64,000 nt of DNA from JARRLC01 sp050290865 (lineage in GTDB: Bacteria; Pseudomonadota; Alphaproteobacteria; Rhizobiales; Rhodomicrobiaceae): assembly GCA_050290865.1 (NCBI GenBank), contig JBNKIW010000014.1:1-64000 (forward strand), given 5' to 3'. The notes under the pieces were generated by a model that ran no database searches, was not told the origin of the DNA, and saw only the letters and a list, made by a program, of their open reading frames with translations. A program made the translations under genes and the position numbers. Positions 50,707-59,131 of the stretch are shown here, piece after piece. The number at the start of each line of letters is the position of its first letter. Position 1 is the first letter of the stretch.

Positions 50707-51999
50707 CTATTGCGCGCCCGCGCCTTCGAGGATCGCTGCCACGCCCATGCCGCCCGCGGTGCACACCGAAATCAGCCCGCGTCCGCCGCCTCTCGCCGCC
50801 AGCAGCTTCGCCAGATTGGCGGCGATGCGTGCCCCGGTCGCCGCGAAAGGATGCCCGAAAGCGATGCTCGACCCTTTCACATTCAGCTTGGCGCGGTCGA
50901 TGGCGCCGAGCGGCGCGTCGCGGCCCAGCACTTCGCGGCAGTATTCGGGCGACTCCCAGGCTTTGAGCGTCGCCAGCACCTGCGCGGCGAAGGCTTCGTG
51001 GATCTCGTAGAAATCGAAATCCTGCAAAGCCAGTCCCGCCTGATCGAGCAGCTTGGCCACGGCGAGCGTGGGCGCCATCAGCAGGCCCTGGCCACCCACG
51101 AAGTCGATGGCCGCATGGGCGCCGTGGGTCAGGTAGGCCTGAGGCGTGAGGCCGTGGCGCGCGGCCCACTCCTCCGAGGCGATGAGCACCGCCGCCGCGC
51201 CGTCGGTCAGTGGCGTGGAATTGGCCGCGGTCAGCGTGCCGCGCTCGGATTTCTCGAATGAGGTCTTCAGCATCGCCAGCTTGGCGAGGTCGATATCGGC
51301 GCGCAGATTATTGTCGCGGAACACGCCGGCGCAGGGCACCAGCAGCTCGTCGAGGAACCCTTCGTCATAGGCGGCGGCGGCGCGTCTGTGGCTTTCGAAG
51401 GCCAGTTCGTCCTGCTCGGCGCGCGGGATATGGAATTCCTGAGCCATTAACTCGCAATGCTGGCCCATGGACAGCCCCGTGCGCGGCTCGGCGACGCTCG
51501 GCGGTTGTGGAGCGAGTTCGCCCAGCGAAAAGCCTTGGAGGAACGCGCGTGCTTTCTCACCGAAGCTCTTACCGCGTGACATGGCGACCAGACGCTTGGA
51601 GAATTTGCGCTGAAAGACGACGGGCGCGTCGGAAATGGTGTCGGAGCCGGTGGCGATCGCGCATTCGATCTGGCCGGTCGCGATCTTCGCCGCGCTGCCC
51701 AGCGCCGCCTGCAGGCTGGTGCCGCAAGCCTGGCTCAGGGTGATGCCCGGCGTGGTGGGCGCGAGTTCCGTTCCGATCACCGCCTCGCGCGTGAGGTTGA
51801 AATCGCGCGTGTGGGTGACGACCGCGCCGCCCACCACTTCGTCGATATGCTCGCCCGCGAGGTTGTATTTCTCCACGAGGCCGGTGAGCGCCGCCGTCAT
51901 CAGGTCGAGATTGGTCAGGTCGGCGTAGCCCGTGTAGGAGCGGCAGAAGGGCGTGCGTACGCCGCCGATGACCGCCACGCGCCGGATTTGTGATGTCAT
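50707..51999 (-). CDS. fadI: Acetyl-CoA C-acyltransferase (thiolase, FadI type)
   Basis: A 430-residue thiolase for the last step of beta-oxidation. The nucleophile Cys is in 'LSQACGTSLQAALG', the His in 'IAFGHPFAATGARI', and the second catalytic Cys in 'SVCTAGGMGVA'. 'YEIHEAFAAQVLATL' is also typical. Its length and lack of the short-chain PhaA features suit FadI, the partner of FadJ. The ATG at 51999 overlaps the fadJ stop by four bases. Confidence 0.92.
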   Translation of the reverse strand: MTSQIRRVAVIGGVRTPFCRSYTGYADLTNLDLMTAALTGLVEKYNLAGEHIDEVVGGAVVTHTRDFNLTREAVIGTELAPTTPGITLSQACGTSLQAALGSAAKIATGQIECAIATGSDTISDAPVVFQRKFSKRLVAMSRGKSFGEKARAFLQGFSLGELAPQPPSVAEPRTGLSMGQHCELMAQEFHIPRAEQDELAFESHRRAAAAYDEGFLDELLVPCAGVFRDNNLRADIDLAKLAMLKTSFEKSERGTLTAANSTPLTDGAAAVLIASEEWAARHGLTPQAYLTHGAHAAIDFVGGQGLLMAPTLAVAKLLDQAGLALQDFDFYEIHEAFAAQVLATLKAWESPEYCREVLGRDAPLGAIDRAKLNVKGSSIAFGHPFAATGARIAANLAKLLAARGGGRGLISVCTAGGMGVAAILEGAGAQ

Positions 52000-54029
52000 G
52001 GCTTAACGTCCTGTTCTGCGGCTGCCGTTGCACCGGGTTTTCCTGCTGTGAGTGCCGAGCGGTAATGCAGCGGGCCGCCGCGGAATGGCGCGAAGCCCGT
52101 GCCGAAGATCACGCCCGCATCGACATGATCGGCATCGGCCACCACGCCATGGGCGAGGCATTTCTCCGCCGCTGCTACGAGCGGCTCCACCAGTTCGTGG
52201 CCCAGGCGCTCAAGTTCGGCCTCATCCCAACCCTTGCGCGGCGGATCGTTGATGACGGCGATGTTCTTGATGGCTTTACCATTCTCCCAACTGTAGAAGC
52301 CTTCGCCGGACTTCTTGCCCAGCTTGCCCGCCGCGACAAGGCGCGCGATTTCCGCATTCTCCGGCACCTCGAAGCCGAGGATTTCCGAGACGTGTTTGCA
52401 GATGTCCAGGCCCACCGTATCGGCCAGTTCGACCGGTCCCATGGGCATGCCGAATTTCTCGGCCGCCGCGTCGATCTTGGCCTTGTCCTCGCCCTCCTCG
52501 ACGCGCTTCATCGCCGCCGCCATGTAGGGCGCGAGCACGGCGTTGACGAGGAAGCCGGGTTCATCCTTGGTGATGAGCGGAAACTTGCCGATGGCGGTCA
52601 CGAACGAGCAGCCGCGGCGGATCTCGTCCTCACGGCTCGCAGTTCCGCGCACCACCTCGACGAGCGGCATCTGCGGCACCGGATTGAAGAAATGCAGCCC
52701 GATCAGGCGGCCCGGATCGCGCAAAGAGCTGGCGATATCCTCGATCCTCAGGGACGACGTGTTGGTGGCGAGCACCGCGCCGTCCTTGAGCTGCGGCTCT
52801 ACTGAGCCAAACAGAGCCTGTTTGACGTCGAGCCGCTCGACCACGGCCTCGATGACCACGTCGGCATGGCGGATATTCTTGCCCTCCGGGTCGGCGAGGA
52901 GGCGCGCGACGGCCTTCTCCACCTCGCCCTTGGCCTTCAGCCGCTTGCGGAACAGCGATTTCGCGCGCTCCTGCGCCTTGGCGATGGCCTCGGGCGCCGT
53001 ATCCTGAAGGCTCACCTCCATGCCGGCCACGACACACACCGCGGCGATATCCGCGCCCATGGTGCCAGCGCCGATGATATGGGCGCGCAAAGGCTTGAAA
53101 CCATCCTTCGGCGCTTCGTTCTTGAGCAACTCGGACAGGCGGAAGACGCGGCGCAGGTTGCGCGAGGTCCCGCTCACCATGAGCGGCGCGAAGACCTGCG
53201 TTTCGGCCCGCGCCATGTGCCGGGGATCGCCGCCGAACCGGTCGAACAGATTGATGAGCTTGAACGGTGCCGGATAGTGCTCCTCGCGCACCTTGGCCGC
53301 GGTGGCCGCCCGCATGCGCTGCGCGAGAAGCCCGCGGATGGGGGACTGGCTCATGGCGCGCTTCCACCACACCGCGCCCTTCGAGCGGCGGTTCTGCAGC
53401 GCGGCTTTGCGGCAGGCCCAGCGCAGTTCCAGACTGCCGGGGACGAGTTGATCCACGATCCCGATGCCGCGCGCCGCCGTCGCCCGCAACATGCGGCCGG
53501 TGAGCATCGCCTCCATGCCCGCCGCCGCGCCTGCCAGCCGGATCATGCGGACCGTGCCGTTGAGCCCGGGGATGAGGCCGAGCTTGACTTCGGGCAGGCC
53601 CAGCCGCGTGCCCGGGTTGCGGGTGGCGATGCGGTAATGGCAGGCCATGGCGAATTCCAGCCCGCCGCCGAGGCAATAGCCGTGGATACCGGCGACGACC
53701 GGGATGGGCATCCGTTCGATGCGGTCGAGGATGGCGATCATCTGGCCGATGACGTCCTCGACGTCCTTCTCGCGGGTGAGTTGGTCGAATTCCCGGATGT
53801 CGGCGCCGACGATGAACGATTTTTCCTTGCGCGACAGGAAGATGAGCGCGCGCACCTCGCCATTTCGCGCCGCCGCCTCCGCGGCGTCAACGATGGCGGC
53901 AAGTTCCGTGGCCGTCTCCTGGCCGAAGCTGTTCGCGCTCTCGCCCGCCTGATCGAAGACCGCCCAGGCGATGTTTTCAAAGTCGATCTCGAAGCGCCAG
54001 TGCTTCAGATCGGGGAGTGGCGTGGACAT
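51996..54029 (-). CDS. fadJ: Multifunctional fatty acid oxidation protein (FadJ type)
   Basis: The 677-residue fusion has an N-terminal enoyl-CoA hydratase part ('GIHGYCLGGGLEFAMACHYR', catalytic Glu in 'LGLPEVKLGLIPG'). A 3-hydroxyacyl-CoA dehydrogenase follows, with NAD motif 'IIGAGTMGADIAAV' near residue 330 and catalytic His in 'IGLHFFNPVPQMPLVEVV'. 'SGEGFYSWENGKAIK' is near the end. It is somewhat shorter than E. coli FadJ (714) but both domains look complete. It lies between fadE (58-base gap) and fadI (four-base overlap) in one operon. Confidence 0.94.
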   Translation of the reverse strand: MSTPLPDLKHWRFEIDFENIAWAVFDQAGESANSFGQETATELAAIVDAAEAAARNGEVRALIFLSRKEKSFIVGADIREFDQLTREKDVEDVIGQMIAILDRIERMPIPVVAGIHGYCLGGGLEFAMACHYRIATRNPGTRLGLPEVKLGLIPGLNGTVRMIRLAGAAAGMEAMLTGRMLRATAARGIGIVDQLVPGSLELRWACRKAALQNRRSKGAVWWKRAMSQSPIRGLLAQRMRAATAAKVREEHYPAPFKLINLFDRFGGDPRHMARAETQVFAPLMVSGTSRNLRRVFRLSELLKNEAPKDGFKPLRAHIIGAGTMGADIAAVCVVAGMEVSLQDTAPEAIAKAQERAKSLFRKRLKAKGEVEKAVARLLADPEGKNIRHADVVIEAVVERLDVKQALFGSVEPQLKDGAVLATNTSSLRIEDIASSLRDPGRLIGLHFFNPVPQMPLVEVVRGTASREDEIRRGCSFVTAIGKFPLITKDEPGFLVNAVLAPYMAAAMKRVEEGEDKAKIDAAAEKFGMPMGPVELADTVGLDICKHVSEILGFEVPENAEIARLVAAGKLGKKSGEGFYSWENGKAIKNIAVINDPPRKGWDEAELERLGHELVEPLVAAAEKCLAHGVVADADHVDAGVIFGTGFAPFRGGPLHYRSALTAGKPGATAAAEQDVKP

Positions 54030-54087
54030 GTGCGTTCTCCGCTGGGGCCGCTGTCATGGCAGCCGTTATGTCTTGCGGCTTGACCTC

Positions 54088-56580
54088 TCACCCGGTTACG
54101 TCGCCCGCGCTGCGCGAGTTGTGCCCGATGCCGCTTATCTCCGTGATCTCGGCGGGGTCGAAGTGGTCGACAGCGATGACCCGCGACACCAGTTCCTCGC
54201 GCTCCCGCAGCGCCGCGCCCTCTTCCTGGGTCACGATGCCCGCCGTCACCGCCTCGCCGATGAAGTCGTTGCCCAGGAACCGCCGGACCCTGCCGTCGCG
54301 CACCGCGCGTTCCAGCTTGGCGTTCGCGGCTTCGGTTTCGATGACCTTGGCCAGCGCCACTTCGAGCACGCCCGTCGGGTCGTCGCGATCCTGGCTGACG
54401 AAGATTTCGCGGGTCAGCGCGTCACGCAACGCCCCCGGCTCCATGACCTTCCGCGCCAGGGCATTGACCGCCGCGTCCTTCGCCGGACGGGCGCGGTTGC
54501 CGAGCGGGAAGACCAGCGCCCGCAGTTTCAACCCGACCAGCCGGTTCGGGAAATTGGCGATGACGCCGTCAAGCGCCTTGTAGAAGCGGTGAAGCGCATT
54601 CCGGGCGCAGAGGTCGAGCACCGCCAGATCGCGCTGCGGCTCGCCGTCGTCCTCGAAGCGCTTGAGCATGCAGGACAGCATGTAGAGCTCGGCGAGCGCG
54701 TCGGCGAGTCGGCCGGTGATGTGCTGCCTGATCTTCAGGCCGCCGCCCAGGAGCGCCACCGTCAGATCGGTGACCAGCGCGAAGTTGCGCGAGGCGCGTG
54801 ACGCCTGCCGGTACCAGCGCGCGGTATGGCGGGCGGACGGCGCCGGGGCGAAGAGGCCGAAGGTGAGGTTATGGAAGAATGCCCCCGCCATGTTGGCCAT
54901 CATGAAGCCGGTGTGGCCCTCGAACGCTTCCTCGAACGCCGCGAGCCCCTGTTCCGCGTTCCAGTTCTGCAGCGCCTCCACCTCTTTGAACAGCCAGGGA
55001 TGGCTGCGCATCGCCCCTTGCGCGATCACCATCAGCGAGCGGGTGAGGATGTTGGCGCCCTCCACGGTGATGCCGATGGGGATGGACTGATAGGCGGCCT
55101 GAATGTAGTTGGACGGACCGTCGCAGATGGCCTTGCCGCCGTGAATGTCCATGGCGTCGCTGATCGTCTGCCGTGCCCATTCCGTGCATTTGTATTTCAT
55201 CATTGCCGAGATGACGGCGGGTTTGTCGCCTGCCGAGACCATCGCTGCCGTGACCGAGCGCGCGGATTCAAGGAGATAGGCCGCCTCGGCAATGCGCGCG
55301 AGCGGCGCGTCGATGCCCTCCATGCGTCCGATGGGCAAATTGAATTGTGAGCGGATGCGGGCATAGGCGGATGTCACGCGGAGCATGGCTTTCGCCGCCG
55401 CCGTGCCGGTCGCGGGCAGCGAGATGGCGCGTCCCGCGGCGAGACAGCTCATCAGCATGCGCCAACCGTGGCCCGCGCGCTCGGCGCCGCCGATGATCCA
55501 GTCGGCGGGGATGAAGACGTTTTCGCCCCAGGTCGGTCCGTTGGGAAAAGCGTTGCCGCAGGGCAGATGCCGCCGCCCGATGCTGACGCCGGGGTGGTTC
55601 GTGGGCACGAGCGCCAGCGTGATGCCGGGCGTCTCTCCCTTGCCGAGCAGGTTCTCGGGGTCGTGAAGCTGGAAGGCCAGCCCCAAGAGCGTGGCGTTGG
55701 GCGCGAGCGTGATGTAGCGCTTGTCCCAGTTCAGACGGATGCCGACGACCTCCTGGCCGTCATGGTCGCCCCTGCAGACGGTGCCGATATCGCGCATCGA
55801 CGCCGCGTCCGATCCGGCGAACGGGCCGGTCAGCGCGAAACATGGCACGTCCTCGCCGCGTGCGAGGCGGGGCAGGTAATGCGCCTTCTGGTCATCGGTG
55901 CCGAACTTCTCGATGAGTTCACCCGGGCCGAGCGAGTTCGGCACCATGACCACGACGGCGACATCGGGCGAGCGCGACGCGATCTTGCCGATGACGAGCG
56001 ATTGCGCCTGCGCGGAGAAGCCGAGCCCGCCATGCTCCTTGGAGATCAGCATGCCGAGGAAGCCCTTGGCCTTGACGAAGTCCCAGATTTCCGCAGGCAC
56101 GTCCCGGCCTTTGGCCCTGACCTGCCAGTCATCGGTCATGCGGCAGAGGTCTTCCGCAGGCCCGTCGAGGAACGCGCGCTCGTCCTCGGTCAGCGCCATC
56201 GGCCGGATCGCGCGCAGCCGGTTCCAGTCCGGTTCGCCGGAAAACAGCTCGGCGTCGAAGCCGGCCGTGCCCGCTTCCAGCGCCTCGCGCTCCGTGGGCG
56301 ACACCGGCGGCATAGCCTTCTTCGCCATCTGGAACGCGGGCATGATGACGAGGCTGCGCCGGAGAGGCCGGTAGGCGAGGGCGCCGAGCGCGACGGCCGG
56401 GATCCAGCCCAGGATCTTGGTGAAGCTGAACGATCCCATCGGTCCGAAAACGAGGCCCGCCTGGATGAGGAGGGTCACGGCGGCCACGAAGACCGCCCAG
56501 GCCCAGACCGGGACACGCCAGAGCGCGAGGGCGATGACCGCCCCGGCGCAAATGATCACAAACAGGATTGCCGCCGTCAT
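54088..56580 (-). CDS. fadE: Acyl-CoA dehydrogenase FadE
   Basis: An 830-residue long FadE-type enzyme. Two or three TM helices at the N-terminus are followed by the dehydrogenase core with 'LISKEHGGLGFSAQAQSLV', 'FALTGPFAGSDAASMRD' and 'YARIRSQFNLPIGRMEGI'. 'ISDAMDIHGGKAICDGPSN' carries the region of the catalytic base. The C-terminal DUF1974 domain ('DAALAELYMLSCMLKRFED'-like) is present. It starts beta-oxidation by making trans-2-enoyl-CoA. As first gene of fadE-fadJ-fadI it has a palindromic operator 64 bases upstream. Confidence 0.95.
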   Translation of the reverse strand: MTAAILFVIICAGAVIALALWRVPVWAWAVFVAAVTLLIQAGLVFGPMGSFSFTKILGWIPAVALGALAYRPLRRSLVIMPAFQMAKKAMPPVSPTEREALEAGTAGFDAELFSGEPDWNRLRAIRPMALTEDERAFLDGPAEDLCRMTDDWQVRAKGRDVPAEIWDFVKAKGFLGMLISKEHGGLGFSAQAQSLVIGKIASRSPDVAVVVMVPNSLGPGELIEKFGTDDQKAHYLPRLARGEDVPCFALTGPFAGSDAASMRDIGTVCRGDHDGQEVVGIRLNWDKRYITLAPNATLLGLAFQLHDPENLLGKGETPGITLALVPTNHPGVSIGRRHLPCGNAFPNGPTWGENVFIPADWIIGGAERAGHGWRMLMSCLAAGRAISLPATGTAAAKAMLRVTSAYARIRSQFNLPIGRMEGIDAPLARIAEAAYLLESARSVTAAMVSAGDKPAVISAMMKYKCTEWARQTISDAMDIHGGKAICDGPSNYIQAAYQSIPIGITVEGANILTRSLMVIAQGAMRSHPWLFKEVEALQNWNAEQGLAAFEEAFEGHTGFMMANMAGAFFHNLTFGLFAPAPSARHTARWYRQASRASRNFALVTDLTVALLGGGLKIRQHITGRLADALAELYMLSCMLKRFEDDGEPQRDLAVLDLCARNALHRFYKALDGVIANFPNRLVGLKLRALVFPLGNRARPAKDAAVNALARKVMEPGALRDALTREIFVSQDRDDPTGVLEVALAKVIETEAANAKLERAVRDGRVRRFLGNDFIGEAVTAGIVTQEEGAALREREELVSRVIAVDHFDPAEITEISGIGHNSRSAGDVTG

Positions 56581-56643
56581 GGCAACGTTCCTCCATTGCT
56601 CGACCGCCTGAAGGGAGACACGTACTCACGTCACGTGCATAGG

Positions 56644-56661
56644 CTTGACGTAAAGGTCAAG
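56644..56661. promoter_or_regulatory. Palindromic operator upstream of fadE
   Basis: CTTGAC at 56644-56649 and GTCAAG at 56656-56661 form a perfect inverted repeat around GTAAAG. The core read on the minus strand, TTGACCTTTACGTCAA, resembles MerR-family (LiuR-like) sites that control fatty-acid and branched-chain degradation in proteobacteria. It lies in the fadE promoter region and probably represses or activates the fad operon. The regulator is not in this window. Confidence 0.5.
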
Positions 56662-57054
56662 TGAAATTCGTCCCCCCGCTCCGCCATCGGATGTACGATT
56701 CCGGGACGGACCTTAGCATGGCCGGTGCCGTGACGCGACCCGCTTGGAAGAGCGGCAGCCCTTGTCCCCGGTGGACAAAGGTGCTGAACCGGCACGGGAA
56801 TTGGCGCCGATAATCCGAGTGGGGAGTAGATGACCAGCGTGCCCTACCATGCCCAAGGCTGCCGCCGTGCTCAGCCGCTATCAAGGCCAAGCCCCTTCGG
56901 GGCGCTTCGCGGCCTTGACAACGTCCTCCGCGCGGGCGGCTTACGGCGTTCGCATGGTCGGGGCGGAGGAATGGCCCCGGTCGAACAGAGGAATGCCACT
57001 TTGTGTTGTGCGCTGTGGGGGGCTGTGATTACTCCGCAAGCTGAGGCGCGGCTG
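56662..57054. other. Intergenic region fadE / radical SAM gene
   Basis: No gene is supported in these 393 bases. An imperfect hairpin built on TTGTCC/GGACAA lies near 56763-56779. A long hairpin lies at 56881-56918. The remainder shows neither family matches nor clear promoters. Confidence 0.35.
56881..56918. repeat. Two-level hairpin between fadE and the radical SAM gene
   Basis: TCAAGGCC at 56881-56888 pairs with GGCCTTGA at 56911-56918, and an inner stem GCCCC-TTC-GGGGC sits at 56891-56903. It has no U tract. It may be a dispersed palindromic repeat or a terminator-like structure for the minus-strand gene upstream. Confidence 0.5.
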
Positions 57055-58407
57055 TCATGACGACGCCGATGCCGCCATCCGCGCGCTAATATGCGGGGCG
57101 TAGAGCCAGGGGCCGATGGCGTCGGACATCTCCAGACCCGCGGCAGTGAGCCTGAGGCGGCCGCCGGCTTCTTCCATGAGCCCCGCTTCGGCCAGCCTCG
57201 CCAGCGGCGGCAGCGCGGTGAAGGGGTGGGCACCGAAGCGCGCGGCGAACCGGGCGATGTCCAGGCCGCTGGTGTGAAGGATGCCCTGCAGCACGGCGCC
57301 TCGCATCTTGTCGTCGTCATCGAGGGCGATGCCATAATGCGCGTGCCGGAAACTGTCGCGGTCCGCGCCGCAGTAGGCGTCCAGCACACCCAGCACATTG
57401 CGGCGGCTCACGGCATAGCGGCTGGAATAGTGCAGGCGTGCCGTCGCCGACCGCGCACCCGGCCCCAGGCCGAGCGTCGCGCCGTCCTCGCCGGCGAATT
57501 CGGGCGAGGCATCCCGCGTCGTCACGCCGCTCCGCCGGAACAGCCGCATCGACAGTTGCTCGTACCCCTCAGCGAGCAGGAAATCGCGTCCCGTGCGGTA
57601 AAGCGCGAGGCGTTGCGCGTCCCAGCTCGCGGCTCCGGCCTTGCCGTCGAGGCCAGTGAGCGGGCGTACATAGAGCGGATAGAGATGGACCTCCTCCGGC
57701 CGCCACATGAGCGCGCGGCGGAGCGATTGCCGCCAGCTTTCCGGCGTCTGGCCGCTGGCGCCGTAGATGAGGTCGATGTTGAGGACCGGGAAACCGGCGG
57801 CGCGAATGGTGTCGAGCGCCGCCGTCAGGTCGGGGCGTTTCTGCGGGCGGCCGATGGCGCAGCGTTCCCGCTCGATGAAGGACTGTGCGCCGATGCTGAT
57901 CCGCTCGACGCCGCGTGTCTTGAGGAACGCCAGTTTGTCCCGGTGAGCGGTGCCGGGCGACGTCTCGATCGCGGCGGGCACGCGGGCCGCATCCGCGCCG
58001 AACAGTTTTGCAGCCAGATCGAAAAGCCGTGCGAGATCCTCCACGTCCAGAAAAGTGGGCGTGCCTCCGCCGATGATCAGACGCGCCGCCGCCGCGTCCG
58101 CCAGTTCCTCCGCCACCGCCTGTGCCTGACGTTCGGTGGCCGCCAGATAGCGGTCAACGAGCGGCCGTTTCGGATTGGCGAGGGTGAAGAGGTTGCAAAA
58201 GCCGCAGCGCATGCCGCAGAACGGGACGTGAATATAGAGTGCGAGCCGGTCGCGGCGCTCTCCGCCCCAGGCCTCGCGCACCGGTACCGGCGGGTGCAGC
58301 GGATGGTACGCCGATTTGTGCGGATAGGAGTATGCGTACCCTTCGTAGAGGCGCGGAAAAAGGGGGGGCGAAGCGTCTCGCCTTGCGGTGCTGATATTGG
58401 CGGTCAC
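57055..58407 (-). CDS. STM4012-type radical SAM protein (coproporphyrinogen oxidase-like)
   Basis: The 450-residue product starts 'LYEGYAYSYPHKSAYHPL', typical of the STM4012 family. The radical SAM cluster motif CxxxCxxC is in 'YIHVPFCGMRCGFCNLFT', followed by 'LIIGGGTPTFLDVEDL', 'VERISIGAQSFIERE' and 'LNIDLIYGASGQTPESW'. It has a HemN-like overall fold, but the 'CNLFTLANP' and 'EQLSMRLFRR' parts set it apart from HemN. The usual STM4011, STM4013 and STM4014 partners are not seen here. The function is unknown; it probably binds SAM and one 4Fe-4S cluster. Confidence 0.85.
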   Translation of the reverse strand: MTANISTARRDASPPLFPRLYEGYAYSYPHKSAYHPLHPPVPVREAWGGERRDRLALYIHVPFCGMRCGFCNLFTLANPKRPLVDRYLAATERQAQAVAEELADAAAARLIIGGGTPTFLDVEDLARLFDLAAKLFGADAARVPAAIETSPGTAHRDKLAFLKTRGVERISIGAQSFIERERCAIGRPQKRPDLTAALDTIRAAGFPVLNIDLIYGASGQTPESWRQSLRRALMWRPEEVHLYPLYVRPLTGLDGKAGAASWDAQRLALYRTGRDFLLAEGYEQLSMRLFRRSGVTTRDASPEFAGEDGATLGLGPGARSATARLHYSSRYAVSRRNVLGVLDAYCGADRDSFRHAHYGIALDDDDKMRGAVLQGILHTSGLDIARFAARFGAHPFTALPPLARLAEAGLMEEAGGRLRLTAAGLEMSDAIGPWLYAPHISARMAASASS

Positions 58408-58690
58408 GCGTCAGCCTCCTTTCGTGGTCGCCAGCCGCCCGATGCAGGCGGAAGTTCGAATGTCCTATGCGTAGTTCGTTTGACAAGAAACCGCGACGCA
58501 CCGCAATGTCGCAACATGGAACTCGAAGCTGTTCCGGTGCTGGCGGATGCCGCGAAGGCGCCCGCGGAAGGGTCCGGGATGGCCGGCTGCCAAGGGGGTA
58601 GTGGCGTTCGGGTGCGTAGAGTTGGGCAGTCAGCGGAAGCTTCCAGGTGTAGATCGTGAACCTGCAAACAACGGGATGAGATCTAGAACA

Positions 58691-58981
58691 ATGGGCAGAA
58701 GCTTTGATCGCGGCGGACGGAGCCGCAAAGAACGGATGCGGGGCAAGCGGCGGGCGTATCAGCAGGCCGAGCGGGACCGGGAGGCGCGCGAAGCCGTGAC
58801 GCAGGCGCGGCGCGAGGCCATTCAGGAGAGGGCCAAGCGGAACGGTACCGTACCGGTCCGTCCTGCCGTCGCTGTGTCCGATATCCCGGCGGCGCGGCCT
58901 GCAATTACCGCGGTCATCGATCAGAAACGGCCGGGGCTGTTCGCCCGGGTCTTCAAGCGGATATTGGGCAAGGCGGCGTAA
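58691..58981 (+). CDS. Small basic hypothetical protein
   Basis: A 96-residue protein with a very basic helical N-terminal half ('RKERMRGKRRAYQQAERDRE'), a Pro/Ala/Val linker, and a short amphipathic end ('GLFARVFKRILGKAA'). No family is recognised. The first part may form a coiled coil or bind nucleic acid; the last helix may touch the membrane. The start is ATG 58691, or ATG 58676 in the same frame. A hairpin follows at 59013-59037. Codon use looks like neighbouring genes, which supports a real gene. Confidence 0.55.
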   Translation: MGRSFDRGGRSRKERMRGKRRAYQQAERDREAREAVTQARREAIQERAKRNGTVPVRPAVAVSDIPAARPAITAVIDQKRPGLFARVFKRILGKAA

Positions 58982-59012
58982 CACGCGCATCGGCTGTGAT
59001 ATGGCCATTCCT

Positions 59013-59037
59013 CGCCCGGCGGCGGTTCTGCCGGGCG
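59013..59037 (+). terminator. Hairpin after the small basic protein gene
   Basis: CGCCCGGC at 59013-59020 pairs with GCCGGGCG at 59030-59037 (8 bp, 9-base loop), 32 bases after the stop codon. There is no U tract. Confidence 0.35.
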
Positions 59038-59131
59038 GGGGCCTTACTTGGCGAACGGACGTACCATCTTTTTTTTGTGCCGATTTCCTGGCAATGTTGA
59101 AGCCACTTCGACTGCCGGCGGGCCGCCAAAT

